Origin: Cypionkella psychrotolerans
GTDB taxonomy: Bacteria; Pseudomonadota; Alphaproteobacteria; Rhodobacterales; Rhodobacteraceae
Assembly: GCF_001294535.1 (NCBI RefSeq)
Contig: NZ_LGIC01000086.1
Location: 413,259 to 477,258, forward strand
DNA: 64,000 bases
Reading direction: 5' to 3'
Shown: positions 54,304 to 64,000 of the stretch, piece after piece
How the letters are laid out: the number at the start of each line of letters is the position of its first letter
Position numbering within the stretch: position 1 is the stretch's first letter
The notes under the pieces: model-generated
Databases searched by the model: none
Told to the model about the DNA's origin: nothing
The model's input: the letters and a program-made list of their open reading frames with translations, nothing else
Translations under genes and position numbers: made by a program

Positions 54304-55899
54304 TTGACCACGCAGCAACGGCCCGAAACGGTCGACCTTTTCATTATCGGAGGCGGCATCAACGGCTGCGGAATCGCGCGAGACGCGGTGGGTCGCGGCT
54401 TGTCGGTGACGCTAGCCGAGCAGGGCGATCTGGCGCAGGCAACCTCCTCGGCCAGCACCAAGCTGTTCCATGGTGGTCTGCGCTATCTGGAATACTTCGA
54501 GTTCCGTCTGGTGCGTGAGGCCCTAGAGGAACGCGAAACCCTGCTGGTCGCGATGCCGCATATCTCATGGCCGATGCGCTTTGTGCTGCCCTACCATCCC
54601 GACATGCGGTTCGAGGGCGAAACCCCCACCGGCAAGCTGATGGCCCGCGTGATGCCGTGGATGAAGGGGCGTCGATCGGCGTGGCTGATCCGCCTCGGCC
54701 TGTTCATGTATGACACCCTCGGCGGTCGCAAAATCCTGCCAGCCACGCGCACACTCGATCTGAAGACCGACCCCGCCGGCCGCGCGTTGCAGCCCCGCTT
54801 CGCCCATGCTTATGAATATTCCGATTGCTGGATCGAAGACGCCAAACTGGTGTCACTGAACGCCCGTGACGCCGCCCAGCGCGGTGCGCAAATCCACACC
54901 CGCACCCGTGTTGTCAGTGCGACCCGCGACGGCGATCTGTGGCACGTCACCACCGAAGATGCGGCGGGACAAACCACCCACACCGCCCGCGCCTTGGTCA
55001 ACGCCGGCGGCCCGTGGGTCGAAGACATCATCCGCAACGTCGCCCGTATCAACTCGACCGAAGGCGTGCGTCTGGTGCGCGGCTCTCACATCGTCACCCG
55101 AAAACTCTACGACCATGACCGCTGTTATTTCTTCCAAGGCAGCGATGGCCGCATCATCTTCGCCATTCCCTATGAGCAAGATTTCACCCTGATCGGCACC
55201 ACCGACAAAGACCACCAATCCGCCCCCGACAACGCCATCTGCACCGACGAAGAACGTGATTATCTGCTAAATTTCGCCAGCCAATACTTCGCCAAACCCG
55301 TCACCCGCGATGATGTGGTCTGGAGCTATTCCGGAGTCCGCCCGCTGTATAACGACGGGGCCACCTCGGCCACCGCTGCCACCCGCGACTATGTGCTGTC
55401 GCTCGACCAAAACGGCGCGCCCTTGCTGAACGTGTTCGGCGGTAAGATTACAACCCACCGCCGCCTTGCGGAAAGCGCCTTGGCGAAACTCGCACCCTTC
55501 TTCCCGCATGCCAAACCCGCATGGACCGCCCGGGCACCGCTTCCCGGTGGGGATTTCCCGCATACCGATGTGCCGAAACTAACCGCCAGCCTTGCGCAAT
55601 CCTACCCCTTCCTCACCCCAGCATGGGCCGCCCGTCTGATCCGCGCCTATGGGTCTGAGGCGAAAACCCTGCTTGGCCCCGCCAAAACCGCTGCCGACCT
55701 CGGCCAAGACTTCGGCGCGACCCTGACCGAGGCTGAAGTGCGCTGGCTGATCACCCACGAATTCGCACGTGAGGCCAATGACATCATCTGGCGCCGCACC
55801 AAGCTCGGCCTCCGGATGAATGACACGCAAATTGCACAACTTTCGGCCTTTATGGCTGCTACACTAACCCCGCGGGCGATCAGCCCTGCGGCGGAATGA
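54304..55899 (+). CDS. glpD: GlpD, aerobic glycerol-3-phosphate dehydrogenase
   Basis: A 531-residue FAD enzyme at the inner membrane that oxidises glycerol-3-phosphate to dihydroxyacetone phosphate and passes electrons to quinone. FAD-binding start: VDLFIIGGGINGCGIARDAVGRGL. Conserved SSASTKLFHGGLRYLEYFEFRLV, and TDKDHQSAP plus VWSYSGVRPLYNDG in the cap region. The start is a TTG at 54304 with GGGAGGAG upstream. It is first gene of the glp operon, 9 bases before the first ATPase gene. Confidence 0.96.
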   Translation: MTTQQRPETVDLFIIGGGINGCGIARDAVGRGLSVTLAEQGDLAQATSSASTKLFHGGLRYLEYFEFRLVREALEERETLLVAMPHISWPMRFVLPYHPDMRFEGETPTGKLMARVMPWMKGRRSAWLIRLGLFMYDTLGGRKILPATRTLDLKTDPAGRALQPRFAHAYEYSDCWIEDAKLVSLNARDAAQRGAQIHTRTRVVSATRDGDLWHVTTEDAAGQTTHTARALVNAGGPWVEDIIRNVARINSTEGVRLVRGSHIVTRKLYDHDRCYFFQGSDGRIIFAIPYEQDFTLIGTTDKDHQSAPDNAICTDEERDYLLNFASQYFAKPVTRDDVVWSYSGVRPLYNDGATSATAATRDYVLSLDQNGAPLLNVFGGKITTHRRLAESALAKLAPFFPHAKPAWTARAPLPGGDFPHTDVPKLTASLAQSYPFLTPAWAARLIRAYGSEAKTLLGPAKTAADLGQDFGATLTEAEVRWLITHEFAREANDIIWRRTKLGLRMNDTQIAQLSAFMAATLTPRAISPAAE

Positions 55900-55908
55900 G
55901 GAACCAGA

Positions 55909-56985
55909 ATGTCGATTGAACTGCAATCCGTCTCGCGTGTGGTGAAGGGCCAGAGCTATATCCAGCCCACCAATCTGACGCTGGAAAACGGCACGATGAA
56001 CGTGCTACTGGGGCCAACCTTGTCGGGCAAAACCAGTCTGATGCGGCTGATGGCGGGGCTTGATCAACCGACCACGGGCAAAATTCTGTGGCAGGGCAAA
56101 GACGTGACCGGAATGCGCGTGCAAGACCGCAAGGTCGCGATGGTTTACCAGCAATTCATCAACTACCCCGGCATGTCAGTTTACGACAACATTGCCTCGC
56201 CCCTGCGCCTGATCGGCAAATCCACTGCCGAGATTGACCGTGCCGTCCGCGAAACCGCTGAAATGCTGAAGCTGACCCCGATGCTGCAACGCAAACCACT
56301 GGAACTGTCCGGGGGCCAGCAACAACGCTGCGCCCTTGCCCGTGCTTTGGTGAAAGAAGCCGGCCTCGTACTGCTCGATGAACCGCTCGCCAACCTCGAC
56401 TACAAACTGCGCGAGGAACTCCGCGCCGAGATCCCGCGCATTTTTGAGAAATCTGGCGCGATCTTTGTTTATGCCACCACCGAACCCGAAGAAGCCCTGC
56501 TGCTCGGCGGCAATACCGCCACCCTCTGGCAAGGTCGTGTCACCCAGTTTGGTGCGACGCCGCATGTCTACCGCCACCCGGTCGATGCGACAACGGCGCG
56601 GGTGTTCAGCGATCCACCGATGAACTTCCTGAATTTCACCAAGCAAGGCAATGCTTTGCGCTTCGGCGACACCCAAGCCTCCGCCTTCAACAGCCTGCCC
56701 GATGGCAGCTACACCGCAGGCTTCCGCGCCAATCACCTGCATCTGCACAAGCCCAGCGCCAACGCCATCGAACTGCCCTGCACCACCACGGCATCCGAGA
56801 TCACCGGATCAGAAACCTTCCTGCACCTCCAGCACGGCCAAGACCGTTGGGTAGCACTTGTGCATGGCGTCCAATCCCTGAACGCGGGCGATAAGGTCAG
56901 CCTCTGGCTCGATCCCGCCCATATCTATGTCTTTGACGGCGACGGGCGTTTGGCCTCAACCGCCGCTTACGCGGTGGCTGCATAA
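55909..56985 (+). CDS. glpS: GlpS, glycerol ABC transporter ATP-binding protein 1
   Basis: A 358-residue ATPase with a C-terminal regulatory (TOBE-like) part. Walker A GPTLSGKTSLMRL, Q-loop MVYQQFINYPG, intact signature LSGGQQQRCALARAL and Walker B LVLLDEPLANLD are seen. The switch histidine is absent: where THDxxEA should be, it reads YATTEPEEALLLGG. With GlpT, which has the opposite pattern, it should form a heterodimer with one working ATP site. It is part of glpSTPQUV, the glycerol transporter known from rhizobia. It overlaps glpT by one base (TAATG). Confidence 0.92.
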   Translation: MSIELQSVSRVVKGQSYIQPTNLTLENGTMNVLLGPTLSGKTSLMRLMAGLDQPTTGKILWQGKDVTGMRVQDRKVAMVYQQFINYPGMSVYDNIASPLRLIGKSTAEIDRAVRETAEMLKLTPMLQRKPLELSGGQQQRCALARALVKEAGLVLLDEPLANLDYKLREELRAEIPRIFEKSGAIFVYATTEPEEALLLGGNTATLWQGRVTQFGATPHVYRHPVDATTARVFSDPPMNFLNFTKQGNALRFGDTQASAFNSLPDGSYTAGFRANHLHLHKPSANAIELPCTTTASEITGSETFLHLQHGQDRWVALVHGVQSLNAGDKVSLWLDPAHIYVFDGDGRLASTAAYAVAA

Positions 56986-58060
56986 TGGCGCAAATTACCC
57001 TCAAAAACCTCGCGCACAGCTACAGTGCCACCCCAAGCAGCGACGCAGATTATGCGCTGAAACAGATGGATCATGTCTGGCAAGACGGTGGGGCCTATGC
57101 CCTGCTCGGCTCGTCCGGCTGCGGCAAGACCACGCTTTTGAACATCATCTCTGGCCTGCTGCGCCCCAGCCAAGGCCGCGTGCTGTTTGGCGACCGCGAC
57201 GTGACCGATGCCGAAACCTCCGAGCGCAACATCGCGCAGGTGTTCCAATTCCCCGTGGTCTACGACACCATGACCGTGCGCGAAAACCTCGCCTTCCCGC
57301 TGCGCAACCGCGGCATGGACCCCGCCTATATCAAGGCCCGCGTCGCGGCGATTGCCCAAACCATCGGCATGAAGGCAACGCTGGATCGCAAAGCGCGCGG
57401 CCTCACCGCCGATGCCAAACAAAAGATAAGCCTTGGTCGCGGCATGGTGCGCGAAGACGTCAACGCCATCCTGTTCGACGAACCGCTGACTGTGATCGAC
57501 CCGCACATGAAATGGGAATTGCGCACGCAGTTGAAGCAGCTTCATCGCGAGTTTGGTCATACGATGATCTATGTGACCCATGACCAGACCGAAGCCCTAA
57601 CCTTCGCCGACAAAGTCGTGGTGATGTATGATGGCCGCGTCGTGCAAATGGGCACGCCAGAGGAGTTGTTTGAAGCCCCCGCGCATACCTTCGTCGGCTA
57701 TTTCATCGGCTCGCCGGGGATGAACCTGCTCGATGCGCAGGTGACGGGCAGCACCGCGCATCTGCAAGGCATCGACGTGGCGCTGGGTGCATCTTACGCC
57801 CCGCAAACAGGCCGCACCCAAATCGGTATCCGCCCGGAATACTGCGAGCTTTCCGCCACCGAAGGCCTGCCGATCACCATCCGCCGTGTCGAAGACGTCG
57901 GTCGCCACCGCATCATCCGTGGCGAAGTCGCGGGCCAAGTGGTCAACGTCATCGCCGCCGAGGGTGCCGAGATTGCCGCCGACCAAACCCGCGTCCGCTT
58001 CGCGCCTTCGCGCATCAACGTCTACGCCAATGACTGGCGCGTACAGGGAGGGGCGATCTG

Positions 58061-58061
<1 letters not shown>
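56985..58061 (+). CDS. glpT: GlpT, glycerol ABC transporter ATP-binding protein 2
   Basis: A 358-residue ATPase of the same family as GlpS. Walker A LGSSGCGKTTLLNII, Q-loop VFQFPVVYDTM, Walker B ILFDEPLTVIDPH and a normal switch His in YVTHDQTEALTF. The signature is degenerate: instead of LSGGQ it reads GLTADAKQKISLGRG. A C-terminal TOBE-like part follows (from about residue 240). It ends in the start of glpP (TGATG). The name is that of the rhizobial glycerol operon and not the enteric GlpT antiporter. Confidence 0.92.
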
Positions 58062-58929
<868 letters not shown>

Positions 58930-58933
<4 letters not shown>

Positions 58934-59736
58934 TGAAAAACCGCGGCTCACTCATCACCATGACCCTCTACCTGCTGTTCCTGCTGATCCCGATCTATTG
59001 GCTGATCAATATGAGCCTGAAGACCAACACCGAGATCACCTCGACCTTCTCGATCTACCCGCAGACCTTCACCTTCGCCAACTATGTCACCATCCTGACC
59101 GACCCGTCGTGGTATATGGGCTACGTCAACTCGATGATCTATGTGGTGATGAACACTGTGATCTCGATCACCGTGGCCCTCCCCGCCGCCTATGCGTTCT
59201 CGCGCTACAGCTTCATGGGCGACAAACACCTGTTCTTCTGGCTGCTGACCAACCGGATGTCGCCGCCCGCCGTGTTCGCCCTTCCCTTCTTCCAACTCTA
59301 CAGCTCCATCGGCCTGTTCGACACCCATATCGCCGTCGCCCTCGCCCACTGCCTGTTCAACGTCCCCCTCGCGGTCTGGATCCTCGAAGGCTTCATGCGG
59401 GGCGTCCCGAAAGAAATCGACGAAACCGCCTATATCGACGGCTATTCCTTCCCGCGCTTCTTCATCCGCATCTTCATGCCGCTGGTCGCCTCCGGCATCG
59501 GCGTCGCGGCCTTCTTCTGCTTCATGTTCTCATGGGTGGAACTGCTGCTGTCCCGCACCCTGACGGCGGTGAACGCCAAATCCATCGCCGCCACCATGAC
59601 CCGCACGGTATCCGCCTCCGGCATGGACTGGGGAGTCCTCGCCGCAGCCGGGGTTCTCACCATCATCCCCGGAGCCCTCGTGATCTACTTCGTGCGCAAC
59701 TACATCGCCAAGGGCTTCGCCCTCGGGAGGGTTTGA
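58930..59736 (+). CDS. glpQ: GlpQ, glycerol ABC transporter permease 2
   Basis: A 268-residue six-helix permease. It has LLFLLIPIYWLINMSLKTNTEI near the start, and the EAA-type loop KEIDETAYIDGYSFPRFF before the last helices. The ATG at 58930 (MMKNRGS) is chosen because it overlaps the glpP stop as ATGA; the frame is open further upstream but only within glpP. It is the partner of GlpP, not the enteric phosphodiesterase that shares the symbol. Confidence 0.93.
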
Positions 59737-59737
59737 T

Positions 59738-60139
59738 ATGACCGCTTCACGCTGGAACACCCTCTTCGCCAGCCTTTTCGCCGCAATGGCAGCCCTGCTG
59801 GCCTTCCTGATCTGGGCCACCCCGCGCAATGACGAAGGCTTCCAATGGTTTGACCCGATGATCAAAGGTGGCTGGATGGCATGGACCTTCCCGGTCGCGC
59901 TATTCTTCTACATCATCGCCGCCTTGCTGATCACTTTCACCCTGCTGGCGATCCGCTACCCCGAAACACCCCGCCACGGCATCCTGCGCATTGAAACCAC
60001 GCGCGGTGATAGGTTGTTCATCACCCTACTCGGCTCGGCCTTTATCAATCTGGCTTGGCTGTTCTTCTTCGGCGCACCGCTGACTTGGGCGCTGATCCTC
60101 TGCCTCGCCTACGCCTATGCGGTGTTCCGCTGGGTATAA
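59738..60139 (+). CDS. glpU: GlpU, small membrane protein of the glycerol transporter operon (DUF2160-like)
   Basis: A 133-residue protein with about four hydrophobic segments (FASLFAAMAALLAFLIWA, FPVALFFYIIAALLITFTLLAIR, FITLLGSAFINLAWLFFF, TWALILCLAYAYAVFRWV). It corresponds to the small membrane protein found in rhizobial glp operons. Its function is not established; an accessory role in the transporter is likely from conserved position. It starts one base after glpQ ends and is followed 68 bases later by the binding protein gene. Confidence 0.85.
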   Translation: MTASRWNTLFASLFAAMAALLAFLIWATPRNDEGFQWFDPMIKGGWMAWTFPVALFFYIIAALLITFTLLAIRYPETPRHGILRIETTRGDRLFITLLGSAFINLAWLFFFGAPLTWALILCLAYAYAVFRWV

Positions 60140-60207
60140 GGCAGCAAACCACCCCGGCGGGCAATCGCCGGGTCACAACGAAAACTCAACATTCTGGGAG
60201 GAATCGA

Positions 60208-61929
60208 ATGAGACTGCGCACAACATCAACCGCCATTGCGCTTGCGCTGATGGCCTATGGGATGCCGGCTTTCGCCGACATGGAGGCGGCAAAGGCTTTC
60301 CTCGATAAAGAAATCGGCGATCTGTCGGTGCTCTCGCGTGCCGATCAAGAAGCCGAAATGCAATGGTTTGAAACCGCCGCCAAGCCCTACGCAGGGATGG
60401 AGATCAAGGTCGCCTCGGAAACCCTGACCACGCATGAATACGAAGCCAAAGTGTTGGCTCCGGCCTTCACTGCCATCACCGGCATCAAGATCACCCACGA
60501 TCTGATCGGCGAAGGTGACGTTGTCGAGAAACTGCAAACCCAAATGCAGTCCGGCGAAAACATCTATGACGCCTATATCAATGACTCGGATCTGATCGGC
60601 ACCCACTGGCGCTATCAGCAAGCCCGCAACCTGACCGACTGGATGGCTGGCGAAGGCAAAGACGTGACCAACCCCGGTCTGGATCTGGCCGACTTCATCG
60701 GCACCAAGTTCACCACCGCACCGGATGGCAAACTGTATCAACTGCCCGACCAGCAGTTCGCCAACCTTTACTGGTTCCGCTACGACTGGTTCAACGATCA
60801 GAAAACCAAAGACGATTTCAAAGCCAAATACGGCTATGATCTGGGCGTTCCGATCAACTGGTCGGCCTATGAAGACATCGCCGAATTCTTCACCGGGCGC
60901 GATATGTCCTATATGGGCGGTCCGGCCAAGGTCTATGGCAACATGGATTACGGCAAGAAAGACCCAAGCTTGGGCTGGCGCTACACCGACGCGTGGATGT
61001 CGATGGCCGGCATGGGCGACAAGGGCGAGCCGAACGGCCTTCCCGTCGATGAATGGGGCGTCCGCGTTGATGAAAAGTCGCGTCCAGTCGGCTCTTGCGT
61101 TGCGCGTGGCGGTGCCACCAACGACGCAGCGGCGGTCTATGCGATCACCAAATCCATCGAATGGCTGCAAAAATACGCGCCACCTTCGGCGGCTGGTATG
61201 GTGTTCGGTGAAGCTGGCCCGGTGCCTGCGCAGGGTGAAATCGCCCAGCAAGCGTTCTGGTACACTGCTTTCACCGCCGATATGGTGAAGCCCGGTCTGC
61301 CGGTGATGAACGAGGATGGCACGCCGAAGTGGCGCATGGCCCCCTCGCCGCACGGCGCTTACTGGTCGGAAGGCACCAAGGTCGGCTACCAAGACGTGGG
61401 GTCGTGGACATTGATGAAGTCCACCCCGGTCGATCACGCGCAGGCGGCTTGGCTTTATGCCCAGTTTGTCACCTCGAAAACCGTCGATATGAAGAAGTCT
61501 GATGTGGGTCTTACCTTCATCCGTCAATCCACCATCGACAGCCAGCACTTCACCGATCGCGCGCCTAAATTGGGTGGCCTGATCGAATTCTACCGCTCGC
61601 CAGCCCGCGTGGCATGGTCGCCAACTGGCACCAACATCCCGGATTATCCGAAGATGGCGCAGCTGTGGTGGCAGAACATCGGCGACGCTATGTCGGGTGA
61701 GAAAACCCCGCAAGAAGCACTGGATGCTTTGTGCGCCGAGCAAGAAAAGGTGATGGCACGGATCGAGAAAAGCGGCGTTCAGGGCGACATCGGCCCGAAG
61801 CTGAACGACGAGCAAGACCCGCAGATCTGGCTTGATGCACCGGGCGCGCCCGTTGCCAAGTTGGAAAACGAAAAGCCGCAGGGTGAGACCATCGCCTATG
61901 ACGAGCTGATCAAGTCTTGGCAGAAGTGA
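60208..61929 (+). CDS. glpV: GlpV, glycerol-binding periplasmic protein
   Basis: A 573-residue extracellular binding protein with a signal peptide (STAIALALMAYGMPAFA, cleavage near residue 25). It is long for the class-1 binding proteins, as in the rhizobial GlpV. The mature protein has ITHDLIGEGDVVEKLQTQMQSG and FANLYWFRYDWFND, and a late AWLYAQFVTSKTVDMKKSDVG. The ATG at 60208 has GGGAGGAA 4 to 5 bases upstream, a strong ribosome site in line with high expression. It is last of glpSTPQUV and is followed by a terminator. Confidence 0.93.
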   Translation: MRLRTTSTAIALALMAYGMPAFADMEAAKAFLDKEIGDLSVLSRADQEAEMQWFETAAKPYAGMEIKVASETLTTHEYEAKVLAPAFTAITGIKITHDLIGEGDVVEKLQTQMQSGENIYDAYINDSDLIGTHWRYQQARNLTDWMAGEGKDVTNPGLDLADFIGTKFTTAPDGKLYQLPDQQFANLYWFRYDWFNDQKTKDDFKAKYGYDLGVPINWSAYEDIAEFFTGRDMSYMGGPAKVYGNMDYGKKDPSLGWRYTDAWMSMAGMGDKGEPNGLPVDEWGVRVDEKSRPVGSCVARGGATNDAAAVYAITKSIEWLQKYAPPSAAGMVFGEAGPVPAQGEIAQQAFWYTAFTADMVKPGLPVMNEDGTPKWRMAPSPHGAYWSEGTKVGYQDVGSWTLMKSTPVDHAQAAWLYAQFVTSKTVDMKKSDVGLTFIRQSTIDSQHFTDRAPKLGGLIEFYRSPARVAWSPTGTNIPDYPKMAQLWWQNIGDAMSGEKTPQEALDALCAEQEKVMARIEKSGVQGDIGPKLNDEQDPQIWLDAPGAPVAKLENEKPQGETIAYDELIKSWQK

Positions 61930-61944
61930 TCTGACACGTTGACA

Positions 61945-61978
61945 AAGGGGGCGGGGTGCAAGCCTCGCCCCTTTTCTT
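61945..61978 (+). terminator. Rho-independent terminator after glpV
   Basis: AAGGGGGCGGGG (61945-61956) pairs with CCTCGCCCCTTT (61963-61974) with one G-T wobble and a 6-base loop, followed by T-rich TCTT. It separates the transporter operon from glpK, which therefore needs read-through or its own promoter in 61980-62258. Confidence 0.8.
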
Positions 61979-62024
61979 ATGCAGGATTGCGGGACGGGCG
62001 GACCATGAATCGACTTCCTACAAT

Positions 62025-62090
62025 TTGTCTAAAATTGTTTCATCCTCTGTGCGCAAATATCCCACGGGGGTTTGGGGGTGTGAAACCCCC
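62025..62090. repeat. Dispersed intergenic repeat, copy B
   Basis: TTGTCTAAAAT at 62025, then CATCCTC, GTGC and CAAATATCC, ending in GGGGGTTT (62066-62073) with AAACCCCC (62083-62090). It is the counterpart of 9457-9529: the first 45 bases are nearly the same, the terminal hairpin differs in bases but not in position. This lies between glpV and glpK. Confidence 0.7.
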
Positions 62091-62167
62091 ATCGCCCTCA
62101 ATGCAGCAACGCCCCCGTTTCCCGCGAAGGCTTCTTGCCCTAAACTCACCCAACTCAGCCCCAAACG

Positions 62168-62183
62168 TTAAAAATCCCTTAAC
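62168..62183. promoter_or_regulatory. CtrA-like site upstream of glpK
   Basis: TTAA (62168-62171), seven bases, TTAAC (62179-62183): an exact fit to the TTAA-N7-TTAAC consensus of the cell-cycle regulator CtrA of alphaproteobacteria. It lies about 76 bases before the glpK start. The motif is short and the region AT-rich, so chance is possible. Confidence 0.3.
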
Positions 62184-62258
62184 GCGACCACCCCAACCAC
62201 CTGATATAAAACAACAATAAAAGTTCCCGAGTTGGGACCATACCACCCCGGAGGCCAC

Positions 62259-63743
62259 ATGACCCATATCCTCGCCATCGACCAAGGCACCACCTCCTCC
62301 CGCGCGATCCTGTTTGATGCGGGCCTGAAAGTCATCGCCTCCGCCCAACAAGAATTCCCGCAACACTACCCCCACCCCGGCTGGGTCGAACATGACCCGG
62401 CAGATTTGTGGGCCACAGTAGCCTCCACCACCCGCGCCGCCATCGAGCGCGCCGGAATAGATGCCCATTCCATCGCCGCCATCGGCATCACCAACCAACG
62501 CGAAACCACCCTGCTGTGGGACCGCACCACCGGCCAACCCCTCCACAACGCCATCGTCTGGCAAGACCGCCGCACCGCCGACACCTGCACCGCCCTGAAG
62601 GATACAGGCCACGAGGCCATGATCACCGCCCGCACCGGCCTGCTGCTCGACCCCTACTTCTCGGGCACCAAACTCAAGTGGCTGCTGGATCACATCCCCA
62701 ACGCCCGCACCCGTGCCGCAAACGGAGAGCTCGCCTTCGGAACCGTTGACACCTACCTGATCTGGCAACTGACCGGAGGCCGCACCCACGCCACCGACGC
62801 CACCAACGCCGCCCGCACCCTTCTTTACAACATCGCCGACGGCCACTGGGACGCCGAAATCTGCGCCCTCCTCGACATCCCCATGCAACTGCTGCCCGAA
62901 GTCCGCGACAGCTCCGCCGATTTCGGCCGGACCCGCGCCGATCTGTTCGGCCACGAAATCCCGATCCTCGGCGTCGCAGGCGACCAGCAAGCCGCCACCG
63001 TCGGCCAAGCCTGCTTCCAACCCGGCATGATGAAATCCACCTACGGCACCGGATGCTTTGCCCTGCTGAACACCGGCGACAAAATGGTGCCGTCGAAAAA
63101 CCGCCTGCTGACCACCATCGCCTATCAGTTGGACGGCAAACCGACCTACGCGCTGGAAGGCTCAATCTTCATCGCCGGAGCCGTGGTTCAATGGCTGCGC
63201 GATGGCCTGAAAATCATCCGTGAGGCAAAAGAAACCCAACCCCTCGCCGAAGCCGCCGACCCCGCACAAGACGTGATCCTCGTCCCCGCCTTCACCGGCC
63301 TTGGTGCGCCCTATTGGCGGCCCGATTGCCGGGGCGCAATCTATGGATTGAACCGCAACTCTGGCCCTGCCGAACTGGCCAAAGCAGCACTAGAAAGCGT
63401 CGGCTACCAGACCCGCGATCTGTTGGAGGCCATGCGCGCCGATTGGGGCGTCGCCGCCGAGGGTATCTTGCGGGTCGATGGTGGCATGACCGCCTCGGAT
63501 TGGGCGATGCAGTTTCTGTCCGATATTCTGGGCGCGCCCGTGGATCGCCCGGTGATCACCGAGACCACCGCATTGGGCGCGGCCTATCTGGCTGGCCTGA
63601 AAGCCGGGATTTGTCCCTCTCCTGCCGAATTCCAGAAATCATGGGCGCGGCAGCGGCAATTTCGACCGCTGATGGATGCGACCAACCGCGCCAGCAAATA
63701 CGCCCGCTGGACCCGCGCCGTCGCCGCAACAATGAGTGTCTAG
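62259..63743 (+). CDS. glpK: GlpK, glycerol kinase
   Basis: A 494-residue FGGY kinase that phosphorylates imported glycerol to glycerol-3-phosphate for GlpD. It starts [20 protein letters not shown], with [30 protein letters not shown], the phosphate loop [14 protein letters not shown] and the FGGY-type [13 protein letters not shown], then [18 protein letters not shown]. The ATG at 62259 with GGAGG upstream gives the normal N-terminus. It is separated from the transporter operon by a terminator and 330 bases, unlike operons where glpK is co-transcribed. Confidence 0.96.
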   Translation: MTHILAIDQGTTSSRAILFDAGLKVIASAQQEFPQHYPHPGWVEHDPADLWATVASTTRAAIERAGIDAHSIAAIGITNQRETTLLWDRTTGQPLHNAIVWQDRRTADTCTALKDTGHEAMITARTGLLLDPYFSGTKLKWLLDHIPNARTRAANGELAFGTVDTYLIWQLTGGRTHATDATNAARTLLYNIADGHWDAEICALLDIPMQLLPEVRDSSADFGRTRADLFGHEIPILGVAGDQQAATVGQACFQPGMMKSTYGTGCFALLNTGDKMVPSKNRLLTTIAYQLDGKPTYALEGSIFIAGAVVQWLRDGLKIIREAKETQPLAEAADPAQDVILVPAFTGLGAPYWRPDCRGAIYGLNRNSGPAELAKAALESVGYQTRDLLEAMRADWGVAAEGILRVDGGMTASDWAMQFLSDILGAPVDRPVITETTALGAAYLAGLKAGICPSPAEFQKSWARQRQFRPLMDATNRASKYARWTRAVAATMSV

Positions 63744-64000
63744 GTTCAGGACTTCAGTAACGGGGTCGTCCCAGTCAAGCGGTTTTGCGCATGCGGGATG
63801 CGCCGCCGAACTGCGGTTTTGTGCTTTGAGAGCTTAGTCTGCTTCCCTTCTCGGCAACCTTCGCCTGAGGTCGACCCGGGTGCATGCTTCGGTCCGGGTC
63901 AGCGCGATGGCCGCCAACATGATGCTGGTTCAATGCAATTCCGATGTGCCCATCTCATGAGCGTGCTCGATGCGATCGGCATCAGTCCTGAGCACGGCAT
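63744..64000. other. Right edge without an assignable gene
   Basis: Both strands carry short frames broken by stops. An ATG at 63957 opens a frame (MSVLDAIGISPEHG) to the window end, and a minus-strand frame enters from the right and stops at 63930. Neither can be recognised from so few codons. No terminator hairpin for glpK is evident. Confidence 0.3.

Noticed and set aside
60226..61815. A 529-codon open frame on the minus strand opposite glpV
   Set aside because: It is the shadow of a GC-rich gene: the plus strand encodes a clear binding protein with signal peptide and ribosome site. The antisense product is His/Arg/Val-rich with no domain.
63957..64000. Start of a gene or transposase end at the right edge
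   Set aside because: Only about 14 codons are visible on the plus strand and 23 on the minus strand; neither is enough to recognise a family.

Overview
The window is high-GC, densely coded and free of rRNA and tRNA genes. Gene content, frequent ATGA start/stop overlaps and family signatures point to an alphaproteobacterium, most likely of the Rhodobacteraceae (Rhodobacterales); this is an inference from gene families, not from a marker gene. The DNA reads as chromosomal: I see no intact insertion sequence, phage gene, CRISPR array or replication origin.

Layout. (1) 1-7058, plus strand: the downstream half of a type VI secretion cluster in the order tssC (3' end), hcp, tssE, tssF, tssG, clpV. 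It is closed by a strong hairpin and faces a membrane-anchored M23 peptidase / lytic transglycosylase fusion on the minus strand. (2) 9.5-12.4 kb: a DUF1036 protein, an enolase-superfamily enzyme, a frame-broken gene remnant and a FecR-domain protein. (3) 12.4-17.0 kb: a Crp-type regulator and CHASE2 adenylate/guanylate cyclase operon, divergent from a large RTX calcium-binding protein and convergent with the fecR gene. (4) 17.1-24.5 kb: a FrcABC-like sugar ABC transporter, a sterol-desaturase-family membrane hydroxylase, a divergent LacI regulator, a creatininase-family amidohydrolase, an aldo/keto reductase and a small conserved-looking protein. (5) 24.7-35.0 kb: a second Crp/Fnr regulator, orphan small ORFs, and a giant cyclic beta-1,2-glucan synthase translationally coupled to a 55-residue ORF. 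(6) 35.0-40.4 kb, minus strand: hpaFEDGHI, the complete homoprotocatechuate meta-cleavage route to pyruvate and succinate semialdehyde. (7) 40.6-43.7 kb: an arsenate-resistance operon of an ArsR-ArsC fusion, a GAPDH and ArsJ. (8) 43.9-51.7 kb: a phosphorelay cluster with two large hybrid histidine kinases, a stand-alone receiver, a receiver with a degenerate GGDEF-like domain, and an Hpt protein. A second RTX protein lies next to it. (9) 53.3-63.7 kb: glycerol / glycerol-3-phosphate utilisation, with glpR divergent from glpD-glpSTPQUV, followed by a terminator and glpK.

How it fits together. The catabolic blocks (sugar, homoprotocatechuate, glycerol) are mostly self-contained, each with transport or regulation and enzymes side by side; the hpa block has a candidate operator but no regulator. 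The surface and signalling blocks are the less ordinary part. They comprise the type VI apparatus with a neighbouring cell-wall enzyme, periplasmic glucan synthesis, two RTX proteins, a local cyclic-nucleotide circuit and a dense phosphorelay. The most unusual details are: complementary loss of key residues in the two glycerol ATPases, so that one composite ATP site should be intact and the other degenerate; an internal ribosome site inside the ArsR-ArsC fusion; mutually exclusive hairpins in a gene-free stretch at 25.5 kb; and a dispersed intergenic repeat present twice. Many starts were moved inward from the longest open frame on the basis of Shine-Dalgarno spacing or family length, and each such choice is stated.
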